A stretch of DNA of 64,000 nucleotides from contig VBCA01000017.1 in the NCBI GenBank assembly GCA_005881575.1, forward strand, positions 1 through 64,000, written 5' to 3'. Made by a program: the position numbers and the translations under genes. Positions 26,156 through 35,617 of the stretch are shown here, one piece after another (the first letter of the stretch is position 1; each line of letters begins with the position of its first letter). The stretch comes from Betaproteobacteria bacterium (GTDB lineage Bacteria > Pseudomonadota > Gammaproteobacteria > Burkholderiales > SG8-39). Under the pieces are notes generated by a model. It had not been told where the DNA came from, did no database searches, and saw only the letters and a list, made by a program, of their open reading frames with translations.

Positions 26156-26611
26156 TTAGTCGCTGGAGCGAACGAGGAACTCGGTTCCGCGCACCCCGAG
26201 TATCGAAGAAGGAGTCTTCACTTTCATTGCATCGGGAGACTGCTTGGCTATTTTTCCAGACACCACCGAAAGAGTTCCCCTGCGGAGAGAGGATTCGAAA
26301 GCACCTTCGTGCGTAGTCGAGTTGAACGCGTATCGCTCGATGGCTAGCACGCTGTTGGGGCCGACTGACAAAAGCGAATTGTCCACGAAGGCGATACCGG
26401 CCGATCCGTCCGCCCCGGTCACCACGGTGTCGGTTGCCTGCAGATGCGTTCCTACGCGTGCCGGGATGCGCTGGCCGCTGCGCTCGAGATACACAGAACC
26501 CCTGGCGACTCTGAACTGCGCTATATCACTACCCCAGCTTGCGATCGGCACAATGCTGCACGCGCAAACAACGAGAAACCGACGAATGACGATCAAACGA
26601 GTCGATTGCAT
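26156..26611 (-). CDS. Secreted FecR-domain protein
   Basis: Signal peptide (about 1-28, RFLVVCACSIVPIASWGS) followed almost entirely by one FecR domain. It has GSVYLERSGQRIPARVGTHL, DTVVTGADGSAGIAFVDNSL, SVGPNSVLAIERYAF, RRGTLSVVSGKI and VKTPSSILGVRGTEF. It ends two or three residues after this domain. Unlike classical FecR anti-sigma regulators it has no cytoplasmic N-terminal part, so it is a periplasmic FecR module. ATG at 26611 has GGGGGG five bases upstream, giving 151 residues. First gene of a two-gene minus operon with the OmpA-like lipoprotein, divergent from the kinase gene. Confidence 0.88.
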   Translation of the reverse strand: MQSTRLIVIRRFLVVCACSIVPIASWGSDIAQFRVARGSVYLERSGQRIPARVGTHLQATDTVVTGADGSAGIAFVDNSLLSVGPNSVLAIERYAFNSTTHEGAFESSLRRGTLSVVSGKIAKQSPDAMKVKTPSSILGVRGTEFLVRSSD

Positions 26612-26687
26612 TACAACCCCCCAATAATTGGCCTGCCTTTGCAACTGCGGAGGTGGCCAGCGCCTGCGAGGCCGCTTTGTTCCTATC

Positions 26688-26693
26688 TATAAT
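26688..26693 (+). promoter_or_regulatory. Possible -10 element (TATAAT) of the anti-sigma kinase gene
   Basis: TATAAT lies 34 bases upstream of the ATG at 26728 in the 116-base divergent gap. No clear -35. Confidence 0.35.
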
Positions 26694-26727
26694 AGCTTAA
26701 ACAGCCTTTTCCCGGCTCATCCCGTCG

Positions 26728-27156
26728 ATGGCTAACGCCCCGCTTGCCCGGTTCCCGGCCAGGATGGACTCCATGGTCGAAATCCGAACCTTTGTTGAGG
26801 ACGCGTGTACCACCGCCGGGATAGGCCGGGAAGACTGCCTGAAGGTCCTCCTTATCGTCGAGGAACTATTCACGAATACGGTCACCCACGGCTATTGCGA
26901 AGAGAGCGAATCCCCGGTGTGGATCGCATTTGATCCCCGTGACACGGGATTTATTTTGCGCTATGAGGACGCGGCCCCGCCGCACAATCCGTTCGGCGAA
27001 TTTCGTCCCATGGATACGGGCGTCCTCGTTGCTCAGCAACCGGTGGGCGGTCTCGGCTTGAAATTGATCAGGTCGCTCGCGAGGGACGCGAGCTACAGCC
27101 GAGAAGGCGAGCGCAACTGTATCCGGCTTACGTTCGCCACAAGTCCGAGCGATTGA
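26728..27156 (+). CDS. Anti-sigma-factor-type serine kinase (RsbW-like HATPase)
   Basis: GHKL ATPase of the RsbW/SpoIIAB group, expected to phosphorylate the STAS protein and to sequester a sigma factor or other partner. The N box VEELFTNTVTHGY has Glu45/Glu46 and Asn50. EDAAPPHNPF supplies the G1-like region and VGGLGLKLIRSL the G2 lid, so it appears catalytically complete. 142 residues, typical. It stands 4.3 kb from its presumed substrate gene, with the FecR/OmpA pair between. No sigma factor gene is present in the window, so the output is unknown. Confidence 0.88.
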   Translation: MANAPLARFPARMDSMVEIRTFVEDACTTAGIGREDCLKVLLIVEELFTNTVTHGYCEESESPVWIAFDPRDTGFILRYEDAAPPHNPFGEFRPMDTGVLVAQQPVGGLGLKLIRSLARDASYSREGERNCIRLTFATSPSD

Positions 27157-27188
27157 CTGCGCTTGCCAACCCCTCGGGCTTGGAGTAA

Positions 27189-29213
<2,025 letters not shown>

Positions 29214-29262
29214 CTGAGATATCGTCACGAGACAGGCTCATCACACTTCTGACGGTTTCCGT

Positions 29263-29268
29263 TAGAAT
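29263..29268 (+). promoter_or_regulatory. Putative -10 element (TAGAAT) of uppP
   Basis: TTAGAAT, 44 bases upstream of the uppP GTG, matching the -10 pattern seen elsewhere in the window. It stands directly before the thiC terminator hairpin. Confidence 0.35.
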
Positions 29269-29272
29269 TTCG

Positions 29273-29296
29273 AGGCGGCAGTTCCTGCCGCCTTTT
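29273..29296 (+). terminator. Rho-independent terminator after thiC
   Basis: Perfect 9-base stem AGGCGGCAG / CTGCCGCCT with loop TTC, followed by TTTT and ATTTT. Confidence 0.78.
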
Positions 29297-29312
29297 ATTT
29301 TCTGGAGACGCC

Positions 29313-30137
29313 GTGGAATTCGCGCTACTCGCAAAGGCTTTCGTCCTCGGCGTCGTGGAAGGGCTGACCGAGTTTCTGCCGATCTCGTCAACCGGACACC
29401 TGATTCTCGTCGGCGAGCTGCTTGGCTTCACCGATGAGAAGGCGAAGGTATTCGAGATCGTGATCCAGACCGGCGCGATGTTCGCGGTCGTCTGGGAATA
29501 CCGTGCGCGATTCGGGCGTGTATTGGCGGGCCTTATCACCGATCGCGCGGCGCAGCGTTTCGCGCTCAATCTCCTAGTCGCTTTCACTCCTGCAGCGGTG
29601 TTAGGCCTCGCGTTCGGCAAGCTGATCAAGACCTATCTTTTCCACGCCGTGCCCGTTGCGCTCGCGTTCATCGCCGGAGCGTTCATCATTCTTTGGGTGG
29701 AAAGACGTCGACGCGCCGCCGTGATTCAAAACGTGGACGAAATGACCTGGAAAGACGCGTTGAAAGTCGGCATTGCGCAGGCGTTCGCGCTGATCCCCGG
29801 TACTTCGCGTTCGGGAGCGACCATCATCGGCGGGATGTTGTTCGGACTTTCGCGGCGCACCGCGACGGAGTTTTCCTTTTTCCTGGCCGTGCCGACGCTC
29901 GTGGCAGCCGGCGCATACGATTTCTGGAAGAACCGCGCGCTCTTCGCTTCGGGCGATGTGGGGATGTTCGCGGTCGGCTCGATCGCGGCGTTCGTGTCCG
30001 CTTTCCTTTGCGTACGTTGGCTGCTGCGCTACATCGCCGCGCACGACTTCACGCCGTTCGCATGGTACCGGATCGCTTTCGGCGCAGCGGTACTCGTTAC
30101 GGCCTACACGGGAATCGTCAATTGGTCGGCGGGATAG
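29313..30137 (+). CDS. uppP: Undecaprenyl-diphosphatase
   Basis: Integral membrane phosphatase (BacA/UppP) that recycles undecaprenyl pyrophosphate to the carrier used by peptidoglycan and by the O-chain enzymes of this window. Its hallmark motifs are [20 protein letters not shown] near the N-terminus and [15 protein letters not shown] in the middle, with about eight hydrophobic helices. 274 residues, normal. GTG start with GGAGA seven bases upstream. Confidence 0.97.
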   Translation: MEFALLAKAFVLGVVEGLTEFLPISSTGHLILVGELLGFTDEKAKVFEIVIQTGAMFAVVWEYRARFGRVLAGLITDRAAQRFALNLLVAFTPAAVLGLAFGKLIKTYLFHAVPVALAFIAGAFIILWVERRRRAAVIQNVDEMTWKDALKVGIAQAFALIPGTSRSGATIIGGMLFGLSRRTATEFSFFLAVPTLVAAGAYDFWKNRALFASGDVGMFAVGSIAAFVSAFLCVRWLLRYIAAHDFTPFAWYRIAFGAAVLVTAYTGIVNWSAG

Positions 30138-30160
30138 AGGCGATCGGGCCCTCCTTTAGG

Positions 30161-30652
30161 TCAGCCTTGGATCCAGGGTAAGCCCGCGAATCGCCAACCG
30201 CCGACCGTACCGCGATGGCCCTGCGGATCCTTCTCGCCTTCGAATCCCTCGAGCACGTTGTAGGAGTTGGGATAGCCGGCTTGCGTTGCCGCTACGGCGG
30301 CGTGGTGCGAGCGCGCCCCGGAGCGGCACAAGAATATTACCGGTGCTTCCCTTTTCGCGACCCGCGCCTGGAGCTGCTCAACGAACCGCGGATTGCGCTC
30401 GCCACTCGGGTAGGTGTTCCATTCGATCAATACCGACTCAGGAATATGACCGACATAGTCCCACTCGGCCTGGGTGCGCACGTCGACCAATCTTGCGTCC
30501 GGGACATTTTGAATCACCGCGTGGGCTTCACGCGGCAGCAATGCTCCGGCGTAAGGTAGGTTCATCGCCTTAGCTCGCTCTTGGGCCTGGGCGAGGATGC
30601 CCTCAACGGAATCTTTCTTCATGATGGAATTCAGCGGTAACGGGATATGCAT
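30161..30652 (-). CDS. Rhodanese-like domain protein
   Basis: Single rhodanese domain (about 35-160) with the substrate-loop DVRTQAEWDYVGHIPES and active-site loop FLCRSGARSHHAA, in which the Cys is the sulfur acceptor. The first 30 residues look like an amphipathic extension (MKKDSVEGILAQAQERAKAMN) seen in a betaproteobacterial subgroup. The start at 30652 has GGAG seven bases upstream and beats the internal ATG at 30622. 163 residues. It is divergent from glnA, sharing its regulatory gap. The physiological sulfur donor is unknown. Confidence 0.88.
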   Translation of the reverse strand: MHIPLPLNSIMKKDSVEGILAQAQERAKAMNLPYAGALLPREAHAVIQNVPDARLVDVRTQAEWDYVGHIPESVLIEWNTYPSGERNPRFVEQLQARVAKREAPVIFLCRSGARSHHAAVAATQAGYPNSYNVLEGFEGEKDPQGHRGTVGGWRFAGLPWIQG

Positions 30653-30686
30653 AGTTTAGCTCCAGGCGAAGCCGTCGGAGTTGATT

Positions 30687-30703
30687 CGCACTGACGCGGT
30701 GCG
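30687..30703 (+). promoter_or_regulatory. NtrC-like binding site 1 upstream of glnA
   Basis: CGCACT-N5-GGTGCG matches the palindromic NtrC consensus TGCACC-N5-GGTGCA at both half sites. Its centre is about 130 bases upstream of the predicted sigma-54 transcription start. Confidence 0.7.
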
Positions 30704-30717
30704 CATAATGGCTGCTT

Positions 30718-30734
30718 TGCGCCGGTTTGGTGCG
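30718..30734 (+). promoter_or_regulatory. NtrC-like binding site 2 upstream of glnA
   Basis: TGCGCC-N5-GGTGCG, a second near-consensus NtrC palindrome exactly 31 bases (about three helix turns) from site 1. This spacing suits cooperative binding of NtrC dimers. Confidence 0.75.
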
Positions 30735-30798
30735 CCAGCCCCTAAAATCGCGTCGAGTGCTCGCTTTTGACACAATGGCCTGCCTTTTTTGCGCCGGA

Positions 30799-30814
30799 TG
30801 GCATGGAATCTGCA
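30799..30814 (+). promoter_or_regulatory. Sigma-54 promoter of glnA
   Basis: TGGCATG-N4-CTGCA fits the -24/-12 pattern (TGGCACG-N4-TTGCA) with the GG and GC dinucleotides 12 bases apart. The predicted start is near 30825, leaving a leader of about 60 bases. NtrB/NtrC are encoded downstream. Confidence 0.8.
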
Positions 30815-30886
30815 GAGATTCCCTCGATCTAGCGCTTGTTTCCCTTCCTAACTCACCAACAATCCGAACCCTGAGGAGATCCTGCA

Positions 30887-32302
30887 ATGGCAATGTCTGC
30901 CAATGACGTCATGAAATTGATCAAGGACAAGGAGGTCAAGTTCGTGGACCTGCGCTTCACCGACACCCGCGGCAAGGAGCAACACGTCTCCGTGCCGGTC
31001 AAGGCGTTCACCATGGACAAGTTCGAGAGCGGACATTTCTTCGACGGTTCCTCGATCGCGGGGTGGAAGAGCATCGAGGCCTCGGACATGCTGTTGATGC
31101 CCGATCCAGACAGTGCGCGAATGGACCCTTTTACGGATGAGCCGGTGCTCAACATCACCTGCGATTGCGTCGAACCCACCGATGGAAAAGGCTACGACCG
31201 CGACCCGCGCACCATCGCTAAACGCGCCGAGGCCTACCTGAAATCGAGCGGTTTGGGCGACACCGCGTATTTCGGTCCCGAGCCCGAATTCTTCATTTTC
31301 GACTCGGTGACCTGGAATGTGGACATGTCCGGTTGTTTCTGCAAGATCAAATCCGAGGAAGCGCCGTGGTCCTCCGGGGAGGAGTACGAGGGCGGCAACA
31401 TGGGTCACCGTGCCCCGATAAAAGGCGGCTATTTTCCAGTGCCGCCGACGGACACGCTGCAGGATATTAGGAACGCCATGGTGCTCGCAATGGAGCAGCA
31501 GGGCGTTGAGTGCGAAGTGCATCATCACGAAGTGGGTGCGATGGGCCAGAACGAAATCGGTACTAAGTTCAACAGCCTGGTGAAACGCGCCGACTGGATG
31601 CAGATTCTGAAATACACGGTCTGGAACGTTGCCCATTCCTATGGGAAAACCGCGACCTTCATGCCCAAGCCCGTCGTAGGCGATAACGGCTCGGGGATGC
31701 ACGTCCATCAGTCGGTGTGGAAAGAGGGCAAGAACTTGTTTCAGGGTGACGGCTACTCGGGGCTGTCCGACTTCGCCCTGTACTACATCGGCGGCATCAT
31801 CAAGCACGCAAAAGCCTTGAACGCGATTACCAATCCGGGTACCAATTCGTACAAGCGCCTGGTGCCGGGGTTCGAGGCACCGATCAACCTCGCTTACTCG
31901 TCGCGCAACCGTTCCGCCGCCTGCCGCATCCCGCTCGTCACCAACCCCAAGGCGCGCCGGGTAGAAGTGCGCTTTCCGGACCCGACGACCAATTCTTATC
32001 TCGCTTTTGCGGCGATGCTGATGGCCGGACTGGACGGAGTGCAGAACAAGATTCACCCTGGCGACCCGATCGACAAAAACATGTACGACTTGCCGCCGGC
32101 CCAGGCAAAAAAGGTCCAGCAGGTGTGCTCGTCACTCGAAATGGCCCTGGAATGCCTCAACAAGGACCGCGACTTTCTGACCAGGGGCGGGGTGTTCTCC
32201 GACGACATGCTTGACGCCTACTGTTCCCTGAAGCATGAGGAGCTCACGCGCTTTCGCATGACGACCCACCCGGTCGAGTTCGACATGTACTACAGCTCGT
32301 AA
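30887..32302 (+). CDS. glnA: Glutamine synthetase type I
   Basis: ATP-dependent synthesis of glutamine from glutamate and ammonia; dodecameric GSI-beta enzyme. 471 residues. Motifs are [62 protein letters not shown] (ATP site) and [16 protein letters not shown]-like [13 protein letters not shown]. The adenylylation loop [11 protein letters not shown] carries Tyr400, so GlnE control is expected. The upstream region has two NtrC-like sites and a sigma-54 promoter. A terminator follows, and ntrBC lie downstream behind their own promoter. Confidence 0.98.
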   Translation: MAMSANDVMKLIKDKEVKFVDLRFTDTRGKEQHVSVPVKAFTMDKFESGHFFDGSSIAGWKSIEASDMLLMPDPDSARMDPFTDEPVLNITCDCVEPTDGKGYDRDPRTIAKRAEAYLKSSGLGDTAYFGPEPEFFIFDSVTWNVDMSGCFCKIKSEEAPWSSGEEYEGGNMGHRAPIKGGYFPVPPTDTLQDIRNAMVLAMEQQGVECEVHHHEVGAMGQNEIGTKFNSLVKRADWMQILKYTVWNVAHSYGKTATFMPKPVVGDNGSGMHVHQSVWKEGKNLFQGDGYSGLSDFALYYIGGIIKHAKALNAITNPGTNSYKRLVPGFEAPINLAYSSRNRSAACRIPLVTNPKARRVEVRFPDPTTNSYLAFAAMLMAGLDGVQNKIHPGDPIDKNMYDLPPAQAKKVQQVCSSLEMALECLNKDRDFLTRGGVFSDDMLDAYCSLKHEELTRFRMTTHPVEFDMYYSS

Positions 32303-32318
32303 AAGGCGCAAACCCAAG

Positions 32319-32332
32319 GGCCCCATGGGGCC
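32319..32332. repeat. Perfect 14-base palindrome after glnA
   Basis: GGCCCCATGGGGCC starts 17 bases after the glnA stop. With no T-run following, it is more likely an mRNA-protecting or processing hairpin than a terminator. Confidence 0.4.
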
Positions 32333-32360
32333 GGGCCGGGATTCCAATCCAAATAAGGGG

Positions 32361-32399
32361 AGGACGGAGTACCCGAAGTCGGGTGTTTCGTCCTTTTTT
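32361..32399 (+). terminator. Rho-independent terminator after glnA
   Basis: Two-part stem AGGACG / CGTCCT enclosing ACCCG / CGGGT, followed by six T. It separates glnA from the ntrBC transcript. Confidence 0.88.
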
Positions 32400-32402
32400 C
32401 AT

Positions 32403-32431
32403 TTGAAATCAGGGTTGTTTTGGCCTACACT
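32403..32431 (+). promoter_or_regulatory. Sigma-70-type promoter of the DUF4124-ntrBC unit
   Basis: TTGAAA, 17-base spacer, TACACT, directly after the glnA terminator and 29 bases before the DUF4124 ATG. Confidence 0.6.
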
Positions 32432-32460
32432 TAAAGCTCCCACTAGGGTCCGGGGGGGTG

Positions 32461-32922
32461 ATGGCACTGAACAAGCGATTGATCGGCTGGGTTTTTCTCG
32501 CGTTGGTGACGCCCTGGGGCCGCGCTCAGAGCGAAGTGTACAAGTGCCCCGATGCGAGCGGGCGTCCGACTTACACCAATGTCAAACGCGACACGGTGGG
32601 CAAGAACTGCACATTGGTGAGCAAGGAAGTGTCCGTCGTTCCTGCCCAGGTCCCCACGCGCGCGGTGCAATCTTCAGCCGTAACGGACCCTGCTTGGGCG
32701 CGCAACGAGAACCGCCGCAGGATTCTCGAGTCAGAGCTTCAAAACGAGCAGCAACTACTCGCCGATGCCCGGCAGAAGCTGACCGAGCAGGAAGGAACTC
32801 GCGACGGCGACGAGCGCAACTACGCTCGCGTGCTCGAGCGACTGAAGCCGTACCAGGAAGCGGTCAGCCAGCACACAAAGAACATCGAGCAGCTTCGCAG
32901 CGAGCTCGGACGCCTCAAATAG
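32461..32922 (+). CDS. Secreted DUF4124 domain protein
   Basis: Small exported protein of unknown function. Signal peptide about 1-22 (RLIGWVFLALVTPWGRAQ), then a DUF4124 motif (SEVYKCPDASGRPTYTNV) and a C-terminal coiled coil rich in Glu, Arg and Gln (about 80-153). A GTG lies directly before the ATG; a run of G upstream supplies the ribosome site. It sits between glnA and ntrB, in the same direction and probably on the ntrBC transcript. A nitrogen role is suggested only by position. Confidence 0.82.
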   Translation: MALNKRLIGWVFLALVTPWGRAQSEVYKCPDASGRPTYTNVKRDTVGKNCTLVSKEVSVVPAQVPTRAVQSSAVTDPAWARNENRRRILESELQNEQQLLADARQKLTEQEGTRDGDERNYARVLERLKPYQEAVSQHTKNIEQLRSELGRLK

Positions 32923-33046
32923 GAGCGACTCGCGCCGCTCTTACGAATCGGGTGACCTGGCCCGGGCGGGGTCCTGCTTTTTTGGCGCTGCACGGCGCAC
33001 GCGCGTGGCGCCATGGCCGCCCCGTTCCCAGAAACGGGTCGCACCC

Positions 33047-34114
33047 ATGAGTCCGGCAGTCTCGCCGGGCTTGGACTGGCTCGCCACCGCCGTGGTCCTT
33101 TTGGATCGGGCCCTTCATGTAAGGTACCTGAACCCTGCGGCGGAAACCTTGTTCGCGGCTAGCCGTAAGAGCGTCCTCGACCAAGCTTTTCCAGGACTTT
33201 TTGCAGAGTCGGGTTCCCTAGCGGCTCTGTTGCATCAAGCGATTCGCGAAGAGCGCGGCTTTGCTGATCAGGACTTGATCCTCGTTCCAACGGGCCAGGA
33301 ACCCCTGCATCTTGACTGCATTGTTACGCCGGTCGAGCTGCCGCAAGCCGCGCTGCTGCTCGAGCTGCGGCCGATAGACCAGAGGCTACGCATCGAACGA
33401 GAAGAGCAGCGCATGACGCAGCACCGGGCAAATCGCGAGCTGATCCGCAACCTGGCTCACGAAATCAAGAATCCGCTGGGAGGTTTGCGCGGGTCTGCTC
33501 AACTCCTCGAACGCGAGCTCGACCGGCCGAGCCTGCGCGAATACACCCGGGTGATCATCAAGGAGGCCGACCGTCTGCAGGCCCTCATGGACCGGCTTCT
33601 TACACCGCATCGTCCTCCGAATCAGGTGCCGATGAACATCCATGAAGTATGCGAACGAGTGCGCAGCCTCATTCTTGCGGAGTTTCCCGAAGGCATACGC
33701 GTAACACGCGATTACGACGTCGGTCTACCTGAGTTTCGCGGGGATCCTGAGCAACTCATCCAAGCTGTGCTCAACATCGCGCGGAACGCCGCGCAGGCGA
33801 TACTGGGAGCCGGTGCCGCGGCGGGGCTCCAAAACCCGGGCGAAATCGTCCTGCGCACCCGAGTTGCCCGCCAAGTGACGCTCGCCCGGCGCTTTCACAG
33901 GCTGGCATTAGAATTGCAAGTGGTAGACAACGGGCCGGGCGTTCCAGCGGAAATCCGCGACCAGATTTTCTATCCGCTGGTATCCGGCCGTGAAGGTGGA
34001 ACCGGGCTCGGCTTGACGCTCGCGCAGACTTTCGTGCAGCAGCACCACGGGGTGGTGGAATGCGACAGTCAGCCGGGAAGAACCAGCTTCCGCATCGTGC
34101 TACCGCTTCGCTGA
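33047..34114 (+). CDS. glnL: Nitrogen regulation sensor histidine kinase NtrB (GlnL)
   Basis: Cytoplasmic two-component kinase that phosphorylates NtrC when nitrogen is limiting; P-II protein switches its activity. An N-terminal PAS domain (about 1-110; GLDWLATAVVLLD, YLNPAAETLF) is followed by the H box LIRNLAHEIKNPLGGLRGS with His138. Then come the N box NIARNAAQAI and the ATP-lid motifs DNGPGVP and GGTGLGLTLAQ. No TM segment. ATG at 33047 gives 355 residues, usual for GlnL; the frame extends to 33005 without family support. The response regulator gene follows after 6 bases. Confidence 0.96.
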   Translation: MSPAVSPGLDWLATAVVLLDRALHVRYLNPAAETLFAASRKSVLDQAFPGLFAESGSLAALLHQAIREERGFADQDLILVPTGQEPLHLDCIVTPVELPQAALLLELRPIDQRLRIEREEQRMTQHRANRELIRNLAHEIKNPLGGLRGSAQLLERELDRPSLREYTRVIIKEADRLQALMDRLLTPHRPPNQVPMNIHEVCERVRSLILAEFPEGIRVTRDYDVGLPEFRGDPEQLIQAVLNIARNAAQAILGAGAAAGLQNPGEIVLRTRVARQVTLARRFHRLALELQVVDNGPGVPAEIRDQIFYPLVSGREGGTGLGLTLAQTFVQQHHGVVECDSQPGRTSFRIVLPLR

Positions 34115-34120
34115 AAGACG

Positions 34121-35530
34121 ATGATGAGACCTGTCTGGGTCATCGATGACGACCGCTCCATCCGTTGGGTGTTCGAGAAGGCCCTTGCACGCGAAGGCAT
34201 TCCCTTCAAAACCTTTGCTCAGGCGACTGAGGCGATGGAGGCGCTCGAGGCGGCCGGCGCTCCGCAGGTGCTCGTTTCGGATATCCGCATGCCCGGCACC
34301 TCGGGCTTGGAGCTGCTGCAAACTCTAAAGCAGCGTTTCCCCGATCTTCCGGTCATCGTCATGACGGCGTACTCCGATTTGGAGTCGGCGGTGGCCGCGT
34401 TCCAGGGGGGCGCGTTCGAATATCTGCCAAAGCCTTTCGATGTTGACCAGGCGGTCGAGCTCATACGCCGGGCACTGGGCGAGAGCGCGCGGGAGGGCGA
34501 AGCCGCGGAGTCGTTGCCCGAGACACCGGACATCCTCGGGCAGGCGCAGTCGATGCAGGAGGTATTCCGCGCAGTCGGGCGCTTGTCGCAATCGAGCGCC
34601 ACGGTCCTGATCACTGGCGAGTCCGGAACGGGGAAGGAACTCGTGGCGCGGGCGTTGCATCGCCATAGCCCGCGCGCAGACAAGCCATTCATCGCAATAA
34701 ACACTGCGGCAATGCCAAAGGACCTTCTGGAATCGGAGCTGTTCGGACACGAGCGCGGTGCCTTCACGGGAGCACAGGCATTGCGGCGGGGTCGCTTCGA
34801 GCAGGCCGAAGGCGGCACCTTGTTCCTGGATGAGATCGGCGACATGCCGGCCGAGCTGCAAACACGCTTGCTGCGCGTATTGTCTGACGGAACTTTCTAT
34901 CGGGTTGGCGGCCATCAGCCGATTCGCGCGAGTGTCCGCGTCATCGCAGCGACGAATCAAGACCTCGAAGCGCGGGTTCGCGAAGGCCTGTTCCGCGAGG
35001 ATCTATATCACCGGCTGAACGTAATCCGGCTACGCCTTCCCTCGCTGCGCGAACGCCGCGAAGACATTCCGCTGCTTGCGCGACACTTCCTGGCAAAATC
35101 GGCTCGGGAGCTCGGCGTGGAGCCCAAGCGTCTGTCGGATTCGGCGATGGCCCGCCTCTCAGCCCAGAATCTCGCCGGAAACGTCCGTCAGCTCGAAAAT
35201 GTGTGCCACTGGCTCACCGTGATGTCACCCACGCAGATCATCGAAGTCGGCGATTTTCCGCAGGATCTCCGCGAGGATGCCGCAACGCCCTCGGGCGAGT
35301 GGCTCGCGGCGCTCGCACGCGAAGCGGATCGCAGACTGGTAAACGGGGAAACGAACATCATGGAGGAACTCTCGAAGAGCTTCGAAAAAACGCTGATCGC
35401 GAAGGCCCTCGCGCATACGGGCGGCCGACGCATCGAGGCGGCGGGCCGGCTCGGCATCGGTCGCAATACGATCACCCGCAAGATCGATGAGCTGGGTATC
35501 GGAGATGGGACGCTGACCGACGCGGAATAG
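34121..35530 (+). CDS. glnG: Nitrogen regulation response regulator NtrC (GlnG)
   Basis: Sigma-54 activator for nitrogen genes, including the glnA promoter in this window. The receiver domain is about 1-120, with acidic pocket Asp10/Asp11 and phospho-acceptor Asp54 (VSDIRMPG). The AAA+ domain is about 140-375, with Walker A GESGTGKELVARAL, the sigma-54 contact loop GAFTGA and FLDEIGDMP. The C-terminal Fis-type helix-turn-helix contains AAGRLGIGRNTITRKI. 469 residues, standard. It lies 6 bases after ntrB; two adjacent ATG codons at the start. Confidence 0.97.
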   Translation: MMRPVWVIDDDRSIRWVFEKALAREGIPFKTFAQATEAMEALEAAGAPQVLVSDIRMPGTSGLELLQTLKQRFPDLPVIVMTAYSDLESAVAAFQGGAFEYLPKPFDVDQAVELIRRALGESAREGEAAESLPETPDILGQAQSMQEVFRAVGRLSQSSATVLITGESGTGKELVARALHRHSPRADKPFIAINTAAMPKDLLESELFGHERGAFTGAQALRRGRFEQAEGGTLFLDEIGDMPAELQTRLLRVLSDGTFYRVGGHQPIRASVRVIAATNQDLEARVREGLFREDLYHRLNVIRLRLPSLRERREDIPLLARHFLAKSARELGVEPKRLSDSAMARLSAQNLAGNVRQLENVCHWLTVMSPTQIIEVGDFPQDLREDAATPSGEWLAALAREADRRLVNGETNIMEELSKSFEKTLIAKALAHTGGRRIEAAGRLGIGRNTITRKIDELGIGDGTLTDAE

Positions 35531-35556
35531 TCGAAGATACCGTTCGGCGAGCCATT

Positions 35557-35584
35557 TTGAAGACGTGAATCATGAGGCTAGAAT
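35557..35584 (+). promoter_or_regulatory. Putative promoter of malate synthase
   Basis: TTGAAG, 16-base spacer, TAGAAT, 33 bases upstream of the aceB start. Confidence 0.5.
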
Positions 35585-35617
35585 GGTTCGGCGCAGTACT
35601 TTGGGGAACACGGCGAC

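Noticed and set aside
30848-32056. 402-residue minus-strand frame opposite glnA
   Set aside because: Antisense shadow of a highly conserved gene; would also run through the glnA leader.
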